NCBI GenBank assembly: GCA_964019165.1
Contig: OZ025281.1
Location: forward strand, 4,429,240-4,493,239
Length of the DNA stretch: 64,000 nucleotides
DNA from: Mastigias papua
Taxonomy: Eukaryota; Cnidaria; Scyphozoa; Rhizostomeae; Mastigiidae
Direction of reading: 5' to 3'
In this document: piece by piece, positions 1-13,570 of the stretch
How the letters are laid out: each line of letters opens with the position of its first letter
How positions within the stretch are numbered: the stretch's first letter is position 1
The notes under the pieces: model-generated
What the model was told of the DNA's origin: nothing
What the model saw: only the letters and a program-made list of their open reading frames with translations
Databases searched by the model: none
Position numbers and translations under genes: made by a program

Positions 1-326
1 AACTATATTACATAGAAATTAAGACATTGCCATACGATCTACATACTATGTGTATTGTAAAAGAGGGAAAGAATGGGAAGTCCAGAGCTTCTATTTATAT
101 TGTTATTGTGCTGCTTAGCACTATTGTTGTGATTATATTTTTATTGTTACATTTATAATGATAGCCTTGCCCAATTGTAAACTACCTAAGCATAGTAAGG
201 CTTACGATTGTATGTAGAGAATTTGAAAATGAAATGAAGTTTCCATTGTCAAATGTCTATTAAGCCTTTTCTGCTCTTCCTGTAAATCCAAATCTAATCC
301 ATAATTCTTAGGACATGCAAGATCAT
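1..326. other. Unannotated AT-rich flank
   Basis: No coding pattern, RNA gene or repeat structure was recognised in this stretch. It ends at a small hAT-like element. Confidence 0.5.
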
Positions 327-502
327 CAGGGACGCCTACGCAGGGGAGGGGGCATCTGCCTCTCCTGCCCTTTTCTAAGGACTTAATTATTTAGTGCAAA
401 AATGTTTATGATGCGCCCTCAATAGGAATCTTGCCCCTCCTGCCCTTAAAGTTGGTAGCATAATCTATAGTATACATCAAAGGATGCCGGCAGGCGTCCC
501 TG
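327..502. mobile_element. hAT-like MITE (CAGGGACG termini)
   Basis: The element starts CAGGGACGCCTAC and ends with the inverse, GGCGTCCCTG. The flanks are aagatcat (319-326) and aaggtcac (503-510), which match at 6 of 8 bases and look like an aged 8-bp target-site duplication. CAGGG termini with an 8-bp duplication fit the hAT superfamily. At 176 bp it has no coding capacity. It abuts the 3' side of a minus-strand LINE. Confidence 0.65.
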
Positions 503-510
503 AAGGTCAC

Positions 511-1725
511 ATTAAGTCAGTTGACAGAACTTTCCTGAGGATATGAGCAATGCCCAGTAGTGTGATCTTTGTAGTTCTTCTATGTATATTTTCCCTGGTA
601 TCTTGTCAATGTTAGATTTCATTCCTTTCTTTATAACTCCATGCGCACCTATAAGAACAGGAATTGTAGTTACCTACATTTTCCACATTTTGTCTATTTC
701 AATTTCTATATCCTTGTATATTGAAAATTTTCAACTTCCTTTATTGATACATTTCTATCCGATGGTATTGTCATATCAATCAGTTGACACATGCTATTTA
801 TTTGATCTTTGATTATGACGTCCGTCCGGCATGTTAGCCTTTATTTCTTTATCTGTGTGTACTTGCATATCGCATATTAAAGTAGTTTGGCCATTGTCGA
901 CGACAGTTTTTGGGTTATGATTATAGCATTTGTCCATAACAGGTAGACTGAATGCCTTACTATTTTTCCAGTGCGTGTATAATGCAGCTTTGTCATACCG
1001 TTGCATGAATTCTGATATTGCTAAAACTGGACATCCACATACAATGTAATCAATGAATATTGCCTTATAATTAAACTTTGGTCTTGTGCTGCTATTATTA
1101 GGACTTCTGTCTCTGATCTTAGTCTTTAACTCTTTAATCACTTATGTGTTTCAGTTTCATCAATATCTGGTCTCTTCAATTTTTTCAAGTACCGACCGTG
1201 CAGCGGTTTCTGTTCCCATCTTATCCGTATCTGTTCTTTTCCTTGTTTTCTCACTATATTCTTGACATTTTTGGCTTTATTTGTGACACTATCGGTTTCA
1301 AAATACTCTGTTTGATCGATTTCTAGCTCTTGGCAAAATTTGGGAGCCTCTTTTGTAACAGAATATAGCTTCTTTTTCTTCCCATGCTCTACCTTGACCA
1401 ATTTCATCATTTCGTCCTTGCTTTCTCTTAGATATGCTTCGAGACCAACAGTCACTATCTTGTAAGTCAACTGTATTTGTATTAGTCCCCTCCCTCCTTC
1501 GCTTCTTGGTAAGTACAGTCGATTCACAGCTGCTTTTAGAAGGTGCATTCTACACATTGTCAAGAGTTTTCTTGTCTTTGAGTCAAGCTTATTGAGATCA
1601 TTTAGCTTCCAATTGAGTATATTCATACTATATGTGATGACTGGGATGGCAAGAGAATTGATGGCTGCAATACGATTAACTGAATTAAGTTCACTCTTGA
1701 GTATCAGTCTAAGGATCAGGTCTAA
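511..1725 (-). mobile_element. R4-like LINE remnant (RT thumb to endonuclease)
   Basis: This is the 3' half of a non-LTR retrotransposon of the restriction-like-endonuclease type, read on the minus strand. From about 1720 down come the RT thumb ([11 protein letters not shown]), the family hallmark [13 protein letters not shown] near 1500, then KYLK and a degraded cysteine cluster (CGCPVLAISEF) near 1040. The endonuclease-like segment follows (DMQVHTDKEIKANMPD) and its remains run on to about 540. Several frame changes and stops break it, notably near 1140 and 800, so it is a pseudo-element. Clade placement is inferred from the EGGRGL and zinc-knuckle/PD..E layout shared by R2/R4/NeSL elements; R4-like is my best guess. 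The upstream part ends at the microsatellite. Confidence 0.75.
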
Positions 1726-1727
1726 GG

Positions 1728-2627
<900 letters not shown>

Positions 2628-2815
2628 TAATACTCAAAACAATGGAACTGCAGGATTGATGTATTCAACAGGATGGCCTACTAAGTACCTTCCAAGTGTT
2701 TCAAATTGTACATATGTTATTCAACCGCCTTATTCTGGACTTGGTGTTCTTATCTCATTCATGGATATCGATGTGAATCCGAGTGTAGATCACGGTGATT
2801 GTGTGAAACTCTTTG
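2628..2815 (+). CDS. CUB domain exon, first half (membrane CUB gene)
   Basis: This internal exon encodes the N-terminal two thirds of a CUB domain, an extracellular beta-sandwich used for protein or sugar binding. It follows acceptor ctttttgcag and ends at donor G|gtaagc. Intron phases are 2 on entry and 1 on exit. Readable CUB landmarks are SNCTYVI (second conserved Cys), an aromatic-hydrophobic strand ISFMDIDV, and the DHGDCVKLF turn carrying the third Cys. The first conserved Cys must lie in an unseen upstream exon, because the TGC just before is part of the splice acceptor. The next exon at 3234 continues the domain in the correct phase. No specific orthologue is recognised. Confidence 0.75.
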
Positions 2816-2900
2816 GTAAGCAAGTCATTGTTGATAGAGTACTAACATCCAATCATTTGAGTTTTTCTCCGTTTTAATCAATCTGTGAATCATTGATGCA

Positions 2901-3180
<280 letters not shown>

Positions 3181-3233
3181 TACAGGAGCAAAAGCATTCC
3201 CCAATTTACTTCATATATATTTTGCTGTTCTAG

Positions 3234-3404
3234 CTACGTTTGATAGTCCCTACTTTGGCTACTCAACGTTTTCCATAAGATTTTGCCATAGAAACTTCAC
3301 AAGATACGTCAATCTATACTTTGGCAAATACATAAAGATTACGTTTGATCGAAAGTACAGGAATGATTCATACAGAGGATTTGTTGCCGGTTATATCAGT
3401 TACA
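3234..3404 (+). CDS. CUB domain exon, second half (membrane CUB gene)
   Basis: The exon follows acceptor ttttgctgttctag and ends at donor ACA|gtgagt, phase 1 on both sides. It completes the CUB domain begun at 2628: FSIRFCHRNF gives the fourth conserved Cys, and IKITFDRKYRNDSYRGFVAGY matches the usual CUB ending, a hydrophobic strand then a Gly-Phe turn. The two exons together give about 120 residues, the normal size of one CUB domain. The next visible coding exon in matching phase is at 7774. Confidence 0.8.
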
Positions 3405-4254
3405 GTGAGTATGATATTTGAGATTTTCTTTTGATAACTCAGAAATTTACTTTACATTATGAACATGTCAGTGTCATCTGTGAGGAAAGTCTGCTCACCA
3501 ATATTGCTATAAAGTTAAAGTCCGTGCCAGGAGCGGATCCAGAAAAACTTCTGGCATTTTCAACTTCATGACATTAGACCACAACTTTCAATTACATCCT
3601 ATAAGCACACCAAAAACTTCACTAAACCTGCAGCAATATGAATATTGCAACCGTGATTTAAATATTTATGAGGTAATAATAGCTGCCAGACTATAAAAAA
3701 CAGTGATGGTACACGATACGAAGTCCAAATCCTGTGCAAAAGTAGAGGGTTGATCTTTAACCACAGGAGCGTACTTGCTCTCCAGGCAAGGACGAACTTA
3801 CTAGTTGATATATGGGTGCAAAGCCACCAATGACCTGGCTACTGTGTTTTAAGTCACTGTTCTATTAGGAAATCTGTATGTTGATTTGATAATATAGCTT
3901 AAGAAACTAAGCAAGACTGAAAACTCCCGAAACTTTATATCCAGGAATTCTAAAGGAACTTGTCAAATTGCAGAGTGGATGCAGAGTCACAGGGTGCATG
4001 GGAAGGGTAATTACCCTCCTTCAAAAATGTCATATAACAAGCAAAGATCCTAGCACAAATATCAACGATTTGATCAATAGCTTCATTGGCATTTTCTTCC
4101 GAGACTGGATATTTCTATATATTCAGCCCCAAGTTTGAAACATGGCCGGTAAATCGAAATGATTTAGAGCTTTTTCGGGGAAATATAAATGCTTTCATAT
4201 TTATTCTGTTAATTTGCTCTATAAAATTTTAGGCTCTATAAAATTTCTATAAAT
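3405..4254. other. Intron with degraded repeats
   Basis: This intronic stretch holds a hAT-end-like motif near 3530 (ggagcggatccag). A segment at 4117-4215 (CCCCAAGTTTGAAACATGGCCGG) resembles 59385-59480 near the right of the window, so it is an old dispersed repeat. No exon was seen. Confidence 0.4.
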
Positions 4255-4895
4255 AAAATTTTACCAATCTTGGGGAAACTTTTGAAAAGCTTATCTTTGA
4301 TGCCATCTACAGTAATTTTTGCTATAATAAGCTGATATCCTACTATCAATCTGGTTTTCGTCCAGGCGATTCAACAATAAATCACTTATTTAATTACTGA
4401 CAAGATGTAGAGTGGATTTGAAGAAATTTTTAGCGTGAAGACTCAGGCTATTTTCTTGGATCTCTGGATAGCGTTTAATAGAGTCTAGCACAAGTTTCTA
4501 GAGATGTTCTAATTCCAGTTTATGAACGTCATGTAAGGCCTCACTTAGAAGGAGATCAGCATATAAAGACCATTTGAGGAACTCGGATGTGGGTCGATGT
4601 ATGATAGAAGGTTGTATCGAAGATTCTGTAACTATTCCAGTTAAGAAAATCAAAACACCGGAATATCTGTTTCATCAAATTCCTTCTGAACGACAGGTAC
4701 CTTGCATGATTCGTAGCCAAAGAAATAATGACCCAAATGGTTGTAGGAAAGATATTTTTCTCTAATAGCTATTTTGATAACACAAGTTAAAAATTCAATC
4801 TTCTCGACAGAGAACTAAAACATTTAAAATCAATTTCAGAATTTAGACGTAAGTTACTGCGTCTAATACTACCCAAGACAAAACTGGTCTTTATA
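4255..4895 (+). mobile_element. Jockey-like LINE remnant
   Basis: A degraded reverse-transcriptase segment reads LPILGETFEKLIF then YYQSGFRPGDSTINH, the palm region seen also in the element at 42510. After motif A, internal sequence is missing: the next recognisable piece is YERHVRPHLE near 4530, then a broken C-terminal region to about 4890. Stops and an internal deletion show it is dead. It lies in the intron between the CUB exons and the membrane exon. Confidence 0.6.
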
Positions 4896-5169
4896 GAATC
4901 TACAGTAACGGTATTAAGAAATTTAGCACAATAGTAAGCGCCACTCAGCCCGCTGAATGCACATTGGTTTAGACAGAACTTTGATTACTTCAGGTCCTTG
5001 TATATTTGTATGGCCCCGAATGTACCTGGAATTATAGATAAAACTGTATTGTAGGGCCTCCCTAGTACACTTACTGTTGAGAGATTTAGACAGTGTACCG
5101 AGCAGTGGCGAACTGAATGTGGCAGTTGCTTCCACCAGGAGTAACAAGGTCATAGGTGGCTGTAGAATC

Positions 5170-6535
5170 CCTGATGAGGCTGGAACTTCATGAGAGACTG
5201 CATGGCCTGGTCATTGCAATATGTGGAGTAAGTACGGCAGAACTGGAAAGATGTTAGCATTGTTCCTGTTTCCAGATAAGGCAGTAGGAAAGATTGAAGC
5301 AAGTACAAAGGATTCAATCAATTGATGGAAAGATATTGGCACGTATCATCCTCAACGGAATAAATGAGATGATTTCTCCTCAAATGCTACTTAACACCCA
5401 GAGTGGATTCCGAAGCAACCGAAGCACCATAGATATGGTGCTTAGATTTCGCCAAGTTCACGAGAAGTGTACAGAGCAGAATATGGAAATATGCGCTGTA
5501 TTCATACACTTTACTTAAGCCTTTGATAACGTGTCAAGAGAAGGACTCTGGTATGTACAGAAGAAATCCAGTTGCACAGGTAGTGTTGTCAGCTTGATTA
5601 AAGCTTTGCATGATTGGATTTTCAGTAACAAGTAGCGTCAAGTAAGGATGCGTTCTTGCTCCAACACTGTTTTCTATATGTCTGGCAGTAATGTTGCAAG
5701 TTTCCTTCATAGAGCTCCATGAAGGGATTTACATATAAGCAAGGCACGGGGCTGATCTCTTCAACGTGTCTTACTTTAGGACAAATCTCGTACTACAAAA
5801 AAATTAGTGAGAGAGATGTTCGCTGACGACAGTGCAATGGTGGCATACCCTGCTGCTGAAGTGCAGTTGCTTGTTGACAGGTACTCTCTAGCTGCAGCCA
5901 AATTCGGTCTAAAATTGTAAATCAGGAAAACGGAATGCATCTACCAACCAGTTGTACTCCTTTATCCTCCGTTTGATCCTAAACTCAACACTATCATCCA
6001 AGAGCCGCTCTCTCAAGCCTGTTACGTCACATACCTTGGAAGCACTGCTTCTAGCTCCGTTAAAATAGACAGAGAGTTACAAATCAGAAGAGGCAAGGCG
6101 ATTACAGCCTTCGGTAAAGTCTGATAAACACTGTGGAATAATAGGCATGTTTTCATCAGGGTCAACTGTAAAGTATACAGAGCAGTTGTACTGCCAAGTC
6201 TTCTTTATGGAGCATAAAGTTGGAAAGTATACATGGCACAAATCAAGAAACTGCATGCACACACGATGAGACAGCTGAGGGACATGATGAACATCAAATT
6301 GTAGAGTAAGGTGATGAATGAAGAAGTCCTACGATGTGCTAGATTGTCGCCTATGGTTAATACTCTCATTGACAGCAACCTGCGTTAGCTCGGCCATATT
6401 CACAGAATGGATAACGATTGACTCCCTTGCCAGCTGCTGTACTTACAACTCTGTTATGGTAAACAGAACAAGAGCAACAGAACTGCATGAAAAGCTGCCA
6501 TCAGACATAAGCCAAATCCATAAACTGTCCTAGTC
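5170..6535 (+). mobile_element. Non-LTR retrotransposon RT, degraded
   Basis: Read with several frame changes, this holds the RT core of a LINE. It shows SIDGKILARIILN, the QSGFRSNRSTIDM palm motif, EICAVFIHFT with an interrupted motif A (AFDNVSREGLW), and the catalytic MFADDSAMVAYP near 5820. YLGST, ITAFGKV, a LWNNRHVF-type thumb, VLPSLLYGA and LHAHTMRQLRDMMNI follow near 6260. Stops split it throughout. The clade is left open: the sequence style is a jockey/CR1-like APE LINE but I cannot place it. The last coding traces end near 6535. Confidence 0.75.
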
Positions 6536-7297
6536 CAATAGACTGACTGCAAGATATATATGAATATACATATTAATGCATATAAAAATATAAATATATT
6601 TATTTGTCTGAATCAAATTCGAGTCCGCCTAGTACAAAATTATCGAGAACAGAGTACAAAAAAACATACTTTACTTAAAGGTGGAAATTTCCATATAATA
6701 TCTTCATTAAAGCATCTATATCTTAATTAATTAGCCCACCAATGCGAGGGATTTTCCCTGTTATGTCTAAAGTAGTATTTCATCATGATGTAGTACTTTT
6801 GACACGTATAAGTTATGAAAGAAAGCTGGTAGCAAACTTTTTGCCTTCGCTGGCATTGCTTGATACATGGACCCTAGTAGGCTAGGAGTCTTAACGAGAG
6901 CTTTTGTAATCAGCCAACTCCAGTACTGTTCAATAATCTGAATGCTCTATAGTAGACATTTGAATAAGAAGAGTAATAGACTACATGAAAGAGCCTTGAG
7001 AATCACAAAATCTATCCTTAAAATTTTTACTACAAAACGATTGCTTGTATAAAACCTTATTATAAAACTTATTATTAAAGTGTTTTTAAGCAAAAGAAAA
7101 CGCAAATTCCCGTTCATGAAGCAGATCTTTTGCGAGTGTCCTATATTTTTCATAACCTGAGACACAATAATGCAATTTTGTCTCCCAGGGGAAATACAGT
7201 GAGTTACGGAATCGATAATATCAAATAAGGAGAGAAACGTCTTTGGCTAACTCCACCATAAGGAATAGGTAAAAAGTCTGTTGGCACAACAGAACAT
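6536..7297. other. AT-rich intronic DNA
   Basis: AT-rich sequence, including a TATA/ATATA-rich patch at 6548-6605, with no exon or recognisable element. Confidence 0.4.
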
Positions 7298-7512
7298 CAC
7301 TATAGCACGAAAATGCGGGAACAATCTTAAAGCATACTGAAAGCTTTTCTCGTCCGACACTCGTCAGAGTATGAAACATCAGATAAAAACCAGAAGGTGA
7401 ACTGAAATACATAGCCAGAGGCGGATACACAAGATATGATGAATAATGTGTCTATTTGGCCCTATGATTGGCCAATTAGCACCTATTCACTATTGTTTAC
7501 TTGAAGAGTTCA
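7298..7512 (+). repeat. Dispersed repeat, copy 1 of 3
   Basis: This roughly 210-bp block is shared with 37044-37244 and, less well, with 42188-42362. Landmarks in order are CACTATAGCACGAAAATGCG, CGACACTCGTCAGAGTATGA, AGGTGAACTGAAATACAT, and GTCTATTTGGCCCTATGATT then TTGTTTACTTGAAGAGTT. All three copies lie in the same orientation. There is no coding capacity and no evident terminal inverted repeat. It may be a SINE or a fragment of a larger element. Confidence 0.7.
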
Positions 7513-7773
7513 ATTTAGAAAATGAACGCTCTTTCTGTACTCTTTGAGTCTTAATGTAAACAGATTCCAAAACAAAGTTTGATTCAAATTATATTAAAAT
7601 TGTGAAATGCAATTGCTTTAAAGTAGTATAATTACCTTTGTTATAAATTCCTGTTCATTTAGTTGGTAGTTCGAAGGTTTTACCCAAACATGGGCAGTCC
7701 ATTAATGTCTCTACTCACTATCCATTGCCAATTAAATTCTACTTTTACCAATGTCATGTTTTATTTCTAATAG

Positions 7774-8156
7774 ATAATCGAACTTCGTACTGTAAATCCA
7801 CTAACCCACCGTTCAAAGATCCTGCAGCCTCAAGCCGTATCAGTTCTACAACCATTGGTATTATTTTGGGAACTGTGCTACCTGCAGTAGTCTTGATTAT
7901 TATTGTCATTATTGCTGTCATTCATAGTAAGCAAAGATGTCAGATCAATGTAGGACGAGAAGATCCATCAAACATTACATTTACGGTTACTCAATCAAAT
8001 AGTTCAACCCCAAATGAGGAGTTGAAATCATCACGTGATGAAAGACAGTTGCCAATTGATCCAGTGCTTTATTCAACCACGTCCTCAGCTGGTTACAGTT
8101 ACAAAGCTCAAATAAATGCTTCATACTGTTCAGTAGTGTTGCAGCAGGCTTCCTAG
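7774..8156 (+). CDS. Terminal exon: transmembrane segment and cytoplasmic tail
   Basis: Acceptor ttatttctaatag precedes a phase-1 exon, matching the phase-1 donor at 3404. It encodes a short linker (NRTSYCKSTNPP), a strongly hydrophobic helix of about 23 residues (TIGIILGTVLPAVVLIIIVI, then IAVIH) followed by basic residues (SKQRCQ), and a Ser/Thr-rich tail of about 70 residues ending at a TAG. The order fits a type I membrane protein with an extracellular CUB region. Tail tyrosines include a YCSV segment, which fits the YxxPhi sorting consensus; no kinase or adaptor domain is present. Linking it to the CUB exons is an inference from phase, strand and topology, and an extra exon could lie in the 4.4-kb intron. 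Confidence 0.65.
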
Positions 8157-8539
8157 TCTTACCTGTATATATAATTGCTACATTTTGTTTTAGACAATAC
8201 ATCTATGACCTATAGGAAAGCTCGTAATTTTTTAAATCACCCCTGGTCTGGCACAACCTAGTATGCTGCTAGACTTCATCATGAAGTGTAAATCTCTTTA
8301 TCATTCCTCCTCCTCCCCCTTCTCCCCCGCATCAACATTCTAGAGACCGTTTGTCACAAAAGGATGATAATGTAGTCGATAGATATTAATTGCAGCAGTT
8401 GAAAGATACGGTGAATTAATTGAAATCCCTATGGATCTTGTCTTAACCTCTTAAAAATAGGGTTACATTGTATGGTATAATTCATTTTATTTTATATCGT
8501 AATTATAATACGTTTTGCATAGCGTTGTATCTTAGCTTG
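8157..8539. other. 3' flank of the membrane CUB gene
   Basis: Presumed 3' untranslated and flanking DNA. No canonical AATAAA was spotted soon after the stop codon. Confidence 0.35.
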
Positions 8540-8600
8540 CTATTTTTAAGGGAAGATCCCTTGAGAATCAGCTGTGCTGAGGGGCACCCTCCTTAAACAT
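8540..8600 (+). repeat. LINE 3'-terminal stem-loop relic
   Basis: GATCCCTTGAGAATCAGC followed by GCTGAGGGGCACCCTCC folds as a hairpin. It resembles the 3' ends of the LINEs at 15158-15210 (+) and 59520-59565 (-). Little more than the 3' end of the element is recognisable here. Confidence 0.5.
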
Positions 8601-10335
8601 GTGAAATCGCAGTATCGGGAGGTATGAGCTCTTGATGATGTGAGAAGCTGTTGGAGATTGGGCTCATTCTCAAGGCTTCTTTGATTTATTGTCATTACCT
8701 ATAACTTGTTGTGCAAGTTAAATTCCCTTGTGCATATAAAGTCCTATTGTATACTTAAAGTCTCTTGCTGGGTGAGCGAGTATCCTTTCCGAACAATGTA
8801 TTTGACTGTCAATTTGCATTACGATCCATACTGTTGTATTGTAATGTTTCACGTTCTATTGTATTGTATTGTTTTGCATTGTACCGTATCCTGTGCTGAT
8901 CAGTTTTACTTGATAAACAGTGTTCTTTAATCAAAGGTTCAAAGTTTTATGATTGAGCTACAAAAACAACACTAAGTAAGCTAGCGATCTATCCCATAAA
9001 CTTCGATGATCTATCGCACATATTATATACTTTAGACCTAGATCTATGGATTAAGCTTAATCTTGGTACTCTAAACAAGTTCCTAAACTCGGAGGTCCTA
9101 ACGTTCATGCTTACCACAAGCAAAGGTCCACTCATGTAAACGTTATAGATCGACTTCTCAGTCTCCACTGCCCTTAGGTCAATCTTGGTTTAGGATGGAA
9201 TCACCTGGTACGATTCCATCCATGGGAAATTGATAGCAGCTACGCTTTTTCAAACATCTCTTTGTTCAGACGACCACGTGTTCTGTTTATCAGCACACCA
9301 GTAGTCTAGCAAGAGGTCTCAGGCGTCTCAGTAATACTGTGCTAGCGAATACAGAAAAATCCTTATATGGACACTAAGGAGCACCAATTAATATCGTCAT
9401 CAACGGCACAACCCTACATTTTGAACATGCATTCAGTTTCGGATAGTTCTGAAGATTGGGCTGTATTTTTAGTTTTGGGATCCACTTTATACAAAGAAAT
9501 CGATATGCTACTAGATAAAGCAATGGCAGAGAATCTTCAAAGATCTTGCAAGACTGAATGCCCTTGAAGATACTTATTGTACTTCAAGATGCTAGTCTTG
9601 TAGGCTGAAGAGCAGGAGCAGTACCCTCACTGTGTACATCAGACAAGCGCAAAATGACAGCAGAAGACATAGCAAAAAGGAAAGATCGGGAGCAGAAATT
9701 GTCCTGGCTTTAGATATGTTAGCAGTTCTGCAAACAACGACCATTAGATGAAGTAGGAATCGTCAGCAAACACCGACGTAAATAATCAAGTATTTCACAG
9801 ATTGAGACATCGACTACGCTTATCACAAGACATCGACTACGCTGTTTTGACTCGCATACTACTACTCTTATCACAAGACAGCAAATCTGTCTCTGCTCTA
9901 TACCTCTATTAGCGCTATTGAGTGCCACGTGGAGTCTGACCCATCTATGCAGTAATTAGCTCCGCACAGTTTACCAACACAATGAAAGCATGAGGTTTAA
10001 TTGCAGCTTGTTTGTAACCAGCGACTTGAAACGTAAAATTACAAGTGTGCGGACAAAACTATTCAGTTGCTAACGACGGAAAGCTGCGCCTTTGTTAGCA
10101 AAGTTTGCCTAATGTGTAGTAGACTTACCAGAGAACTTTAAGTGGGACCAAACAATCAACAATCAAGTATTCGTTCAAAAAGCATTTGTAGAAGATGTAG
10201 CATTAGTTGTTAAAGAAGCTGACCATTCTAGCTAGGCAATATAACTAGAATGAAGTAATAGTCCTGTGAATTCCTTATTGTGAGATGAATAAAGGGGAGG
10301 AGCATCTATGGCTGTTCGCCCGAATATCAGATATA
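8601..10335. other. No gene recognised
   Basis: No convincing exon. Small features are a TATTG-rich patch near 8850 and a short tandem duplication around 9807-9840 (ACATCGACTACGCT twice). The longest open frame (9367-9567) matches nothing I know. Confidence 0.35.
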
Positions 10336-10635
10336 GAGCCTGTTTTCCATATCATGGTAATTGTCGGAGACACTTCCCAGTCATTGCATTGGCGATGCTA
10401 CTGGGACGCTTACGATATATAGGAACCTTTTCTCGTTATGCCGCCGACGTCCCAGTAGTGTCGCTGACGTCCCAGGAGAGTTAAAAAAAGGTTGAGATGG
10501 GTTCAACTTTTTAGAACGTTTCCAATTGATCGCCGATGAGTTCCCGATGACTGGGACGCGCGCCGATGAGTCCCCGATGACTGGGGCGCGACTGGCACGT
10601 GTCTCCATCGCTTACGACGATATGGAAACCAGGCT
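10336..10635. mobile_element. MITE with about 50-bp inverted repeats
   Basis: The left end GAGCCTGTTTTCCATATC is mirrored on the right as AAGCCTGGTTTCCATATC, and the similarity continues inward for about 50 bp (GGAGACACTTCCCAGTC against GGAGACACGTGCCAGTC). Inside, a unit of about 26 bp containing CCGATGAG and CCCGATGACTGGG is repeated twice. At 300 bp there is no gene. GC content is higher than the surroundings. The termini suggest PIF/Harbinger, but the target duplication is not clean. Confidence 0.65.
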
Positions 10636-12269
10636 TAACGAAGTCTAGAAGAAATTTTGCTGTATCAGATAAAGTTACATTTCATATGAGAACAATATGG
10701 CGAAGAGCAGAAAGGATTACATAATACTTTGTGCCAGAATATGATCTTTTTGAATTTACATCTCTTGCGTAGAATCGGTTCTAGCGTACTCTCTTAATGA
10801 TATCAAATTACTTCGCATAAGTGTGTAATTAACCAAAGGGGCATAACAGAGTTCAGAAAACGTCACTGCTCCAAAAGCTCTAAGGTTGAGATTTAGCAAT
10901 ATGCCACAAATCAACCATAAATAGTGCTTTTGAACGAATTCATTTTATGTTAGCATTTGTAGTTTAGTTATCGTGGGCAGATTTCACTAACGGTGTTTAA
11001 TCCATTACAAGAAGGTATCTATAAAATACTTTTATTTCCAAGAGGTAGAGAACTATTCCGCAATTGATAGAGATTATAAGCAATTCATAGAGTTAATATT
11101 TTTGGCTACTTTTCATTTTCTAGATTGAGGAACGTTTAGAATGATGAACTGGCCGTCAGAGGGAGGTTAGATATTCTCCTTGCCTCTGATGCAATACCTG
11201 TCGTTGTGTAGTTTCAGTAGTACTACAACAAAAACTTAAGTACCAAGTTAAAAAATGATGCTACTCCATCAATTCAATGACTTGTTGCAGAGTTTCTAGT
11301 TTTGCTATTCCTCAGACACAAAGCTCCATGTATGAATAAATTCCAGAGATCCAAATAAAGCTAAGTGCATACTGAGCATAGCGAAGCACGATTGAGCAAT
11401 CGAGTACAGTAGCGTCCGTACAGATAGTTTGTACTAAAAAAAATACGCCTATTCGCAAGAAGGCCGAACGACTACGAAACGGAGCGAGAAGCTTTGCATA
11501 AAATCAGTGAATACTATGTAGACTGTGAATAATTCTCTTCCGTTCTGTCGCTTTAATTTTGCTTAGTGTGCATGCAGCCTAATATGAGTTGAAATCTGAA
11601 AGTTAAAATGTCAGCTATAAGCTATAGCTAAAACTATAAGCTGATATATCAAAGATGAATGCCAGGGGCAATACATTTATAACGTCAACAAAGAGGGAGG
11701 GGAAATGATTTACGACTCTGTAGGCATTACAGAGGAGAAGAGGTAGGGTCTTCTGAGACTTTGGGAGTCAATCTTCTCGATTTGATTTTAATCACAAAGT
11801 GCTAAAATAAAATTGACTTAAGATACACAAACTCTAAAAGGAAGTTGCTGCAAAGTAATCTGCTGAACAGGTTACAGTCTAAAAAGACATGCAATTCATA
11901 AGCGCTTCAGAAAATGCCAAAGAATGGTGAATTATACAACAAAAAGCTACAATTTACCTTAGAACTTATTTAGCATCGCATAAAGATGATGCATCTTTGA
12001 AATTAGATGCCAGGCTAGTCCATAATTTAGCACGTCTGCACGTAGAGACTTTCTAAACTGTTGATTTTCTGAATGGAAAGACTTCAATGGAAAGACTTCA
12101 CTCAGTAAAGTGTGAAGTTTTGGTAAAAATTGGATATATGTACTGTGACCCAAAATCAGTGAAAGATTTGAAAACCATTCTTTTCATCTCTCAAGCAATA
12201 AATCCTTCAGTAGTTTTCCATTCAAGTATATAGACCAAAGGCTTGCTATAGACATCATACCTGCTGTTC
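10636..12269. other. No gene recognised
   Basis: AT-rich DNA without a recognisable exon or complete element. The portion nearest 12270 may be the extreme 3' part of the LINE that follows on the minus strand. Confidence 0.35.
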
Positions 12270-12960
12270 GTCACAATTCTTGCAGCTCGGTTTTGCAGTG
12301 TTGTAATTGGTTATGCTTTGTTTTCCCGCAACAGCGCCAAACGGAGCGGCAGTAACGGAAATGGGGTTCCACAATCCCAGCATAAAGTACTTTCAAGACC
12401 TCTAGAGGAAGAAAATTTCTCGCAAATTTCAAAGAACCAGCCACTCTAGATGCTATAAAAGACACAGCCTTAATGTGCTCCTTCCAATCAAGAGTGTTTT
12501 AAACGTGGACGCTAAGATACTTAGAGTTTGGGACAACTTCAATATTGGTACCCAAAAGTTTAACCTATTTTTATCCGTCAGAGTGTAATGCTTTTGCTTT
12601 GTGGAAATGACCATGGCATGAGCTTTCACCACATTCAGAGAAAGCTTGTTTCCCTCCAGCCACATTTATAGCCGATAGAGGTCGCTGTTAATAGTCTCAT
12701 CTAATTGAGTGACTTCATATGACTGATGGAAAATACTGGTTTTATCACCATACATGGATATATTCGAGTCATATTCACTTCTGTAGAAGAGTATTAAATC
12801 CAGCCAATTGAAAAAGAGTTTCGAATAGTTAATGAGGAACTTGAACAAAAGTAGTACGAAACATCCGATGATTGTTTGGCCAGTATTAGGAATATTTACA
12901 TCTAAAAATACATGAGCCAAGTATATGAAATGAATAGATCTTCAGGTGGCTTTTGACAGA
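12270..12960 (-). mobile_element. CR1/jockey-like LINE remnant
   Basis: Minus-strand fragments match the LINE at 59488-60690. They read SNISMYGDKTSIFHQ (catalytic YADD turned into YGDK), MWLEGNKLSLNVVKAHAMVI, then a thumb region with VEPHFRYCRSVWRCCG. Stops and frame changes between the pieces mark it as dead. It is an older copy of the same family as the nearly intact one near 60 kb. Confidence 0.7.
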
Positions 12961-13570
12961 CAACTTGACATTGATGAGCAAGTTGAGATCCAAGTTCCCT
13001 TTATGGGAAGCCTGGCAATTGCAATTTTCTTGAGATAATGCCTCATCAGTTCTGAAAATGTAATATTGAAGGCCATATAAATATTACAATGCAGCACCAG
13101 AATAATTGGAAGAGATTGCAATCGCATTATATTTCATGACAGTAAGCGGATAGCAGTTTCTGCGTAGAACGTAGAACGTTTGTCACGAGATATTTTTCTG
13201 GCTAGATCATAAAGATGAAAGACAGAATGATGTACAATTTTGTATTGAAAGCATTTCAGTAAAACTGTAAGGTAAATTTACGAGCACTGCTTGCAACTAA
13301 ATATCTTGTGTATAAGTCAACCTGTCTCTTACAGCTAATGAAATAAAGAAGTTCTTAAGCTACATACAGAATCCTTTTAAGAAAACATGAACCTGCATAA
13401 AAGACCTAAATCCCTTCAATAAACGATCTTTTCAGAGCTCTCATCTTCTGTACGTATACGATGTAAGTAGCAGCTTTGTTTTGAAATTGTTAGTGGAATA
13501 AAAAGCAGCAACAAAAACATGCAACAGAAATATATCAGCAGACACAATGTTTTGATAAATAGCTGCTGTA
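12961..13570. other. 3' flank of the PI-PLC gene
   Basis: DNA downstream of the PI-PLC stop codon on the minus strand. Traces of the LINE may extend to about 13127. No minus-strand polyadenylation signal was identified with confidence. Confidence 0.35.
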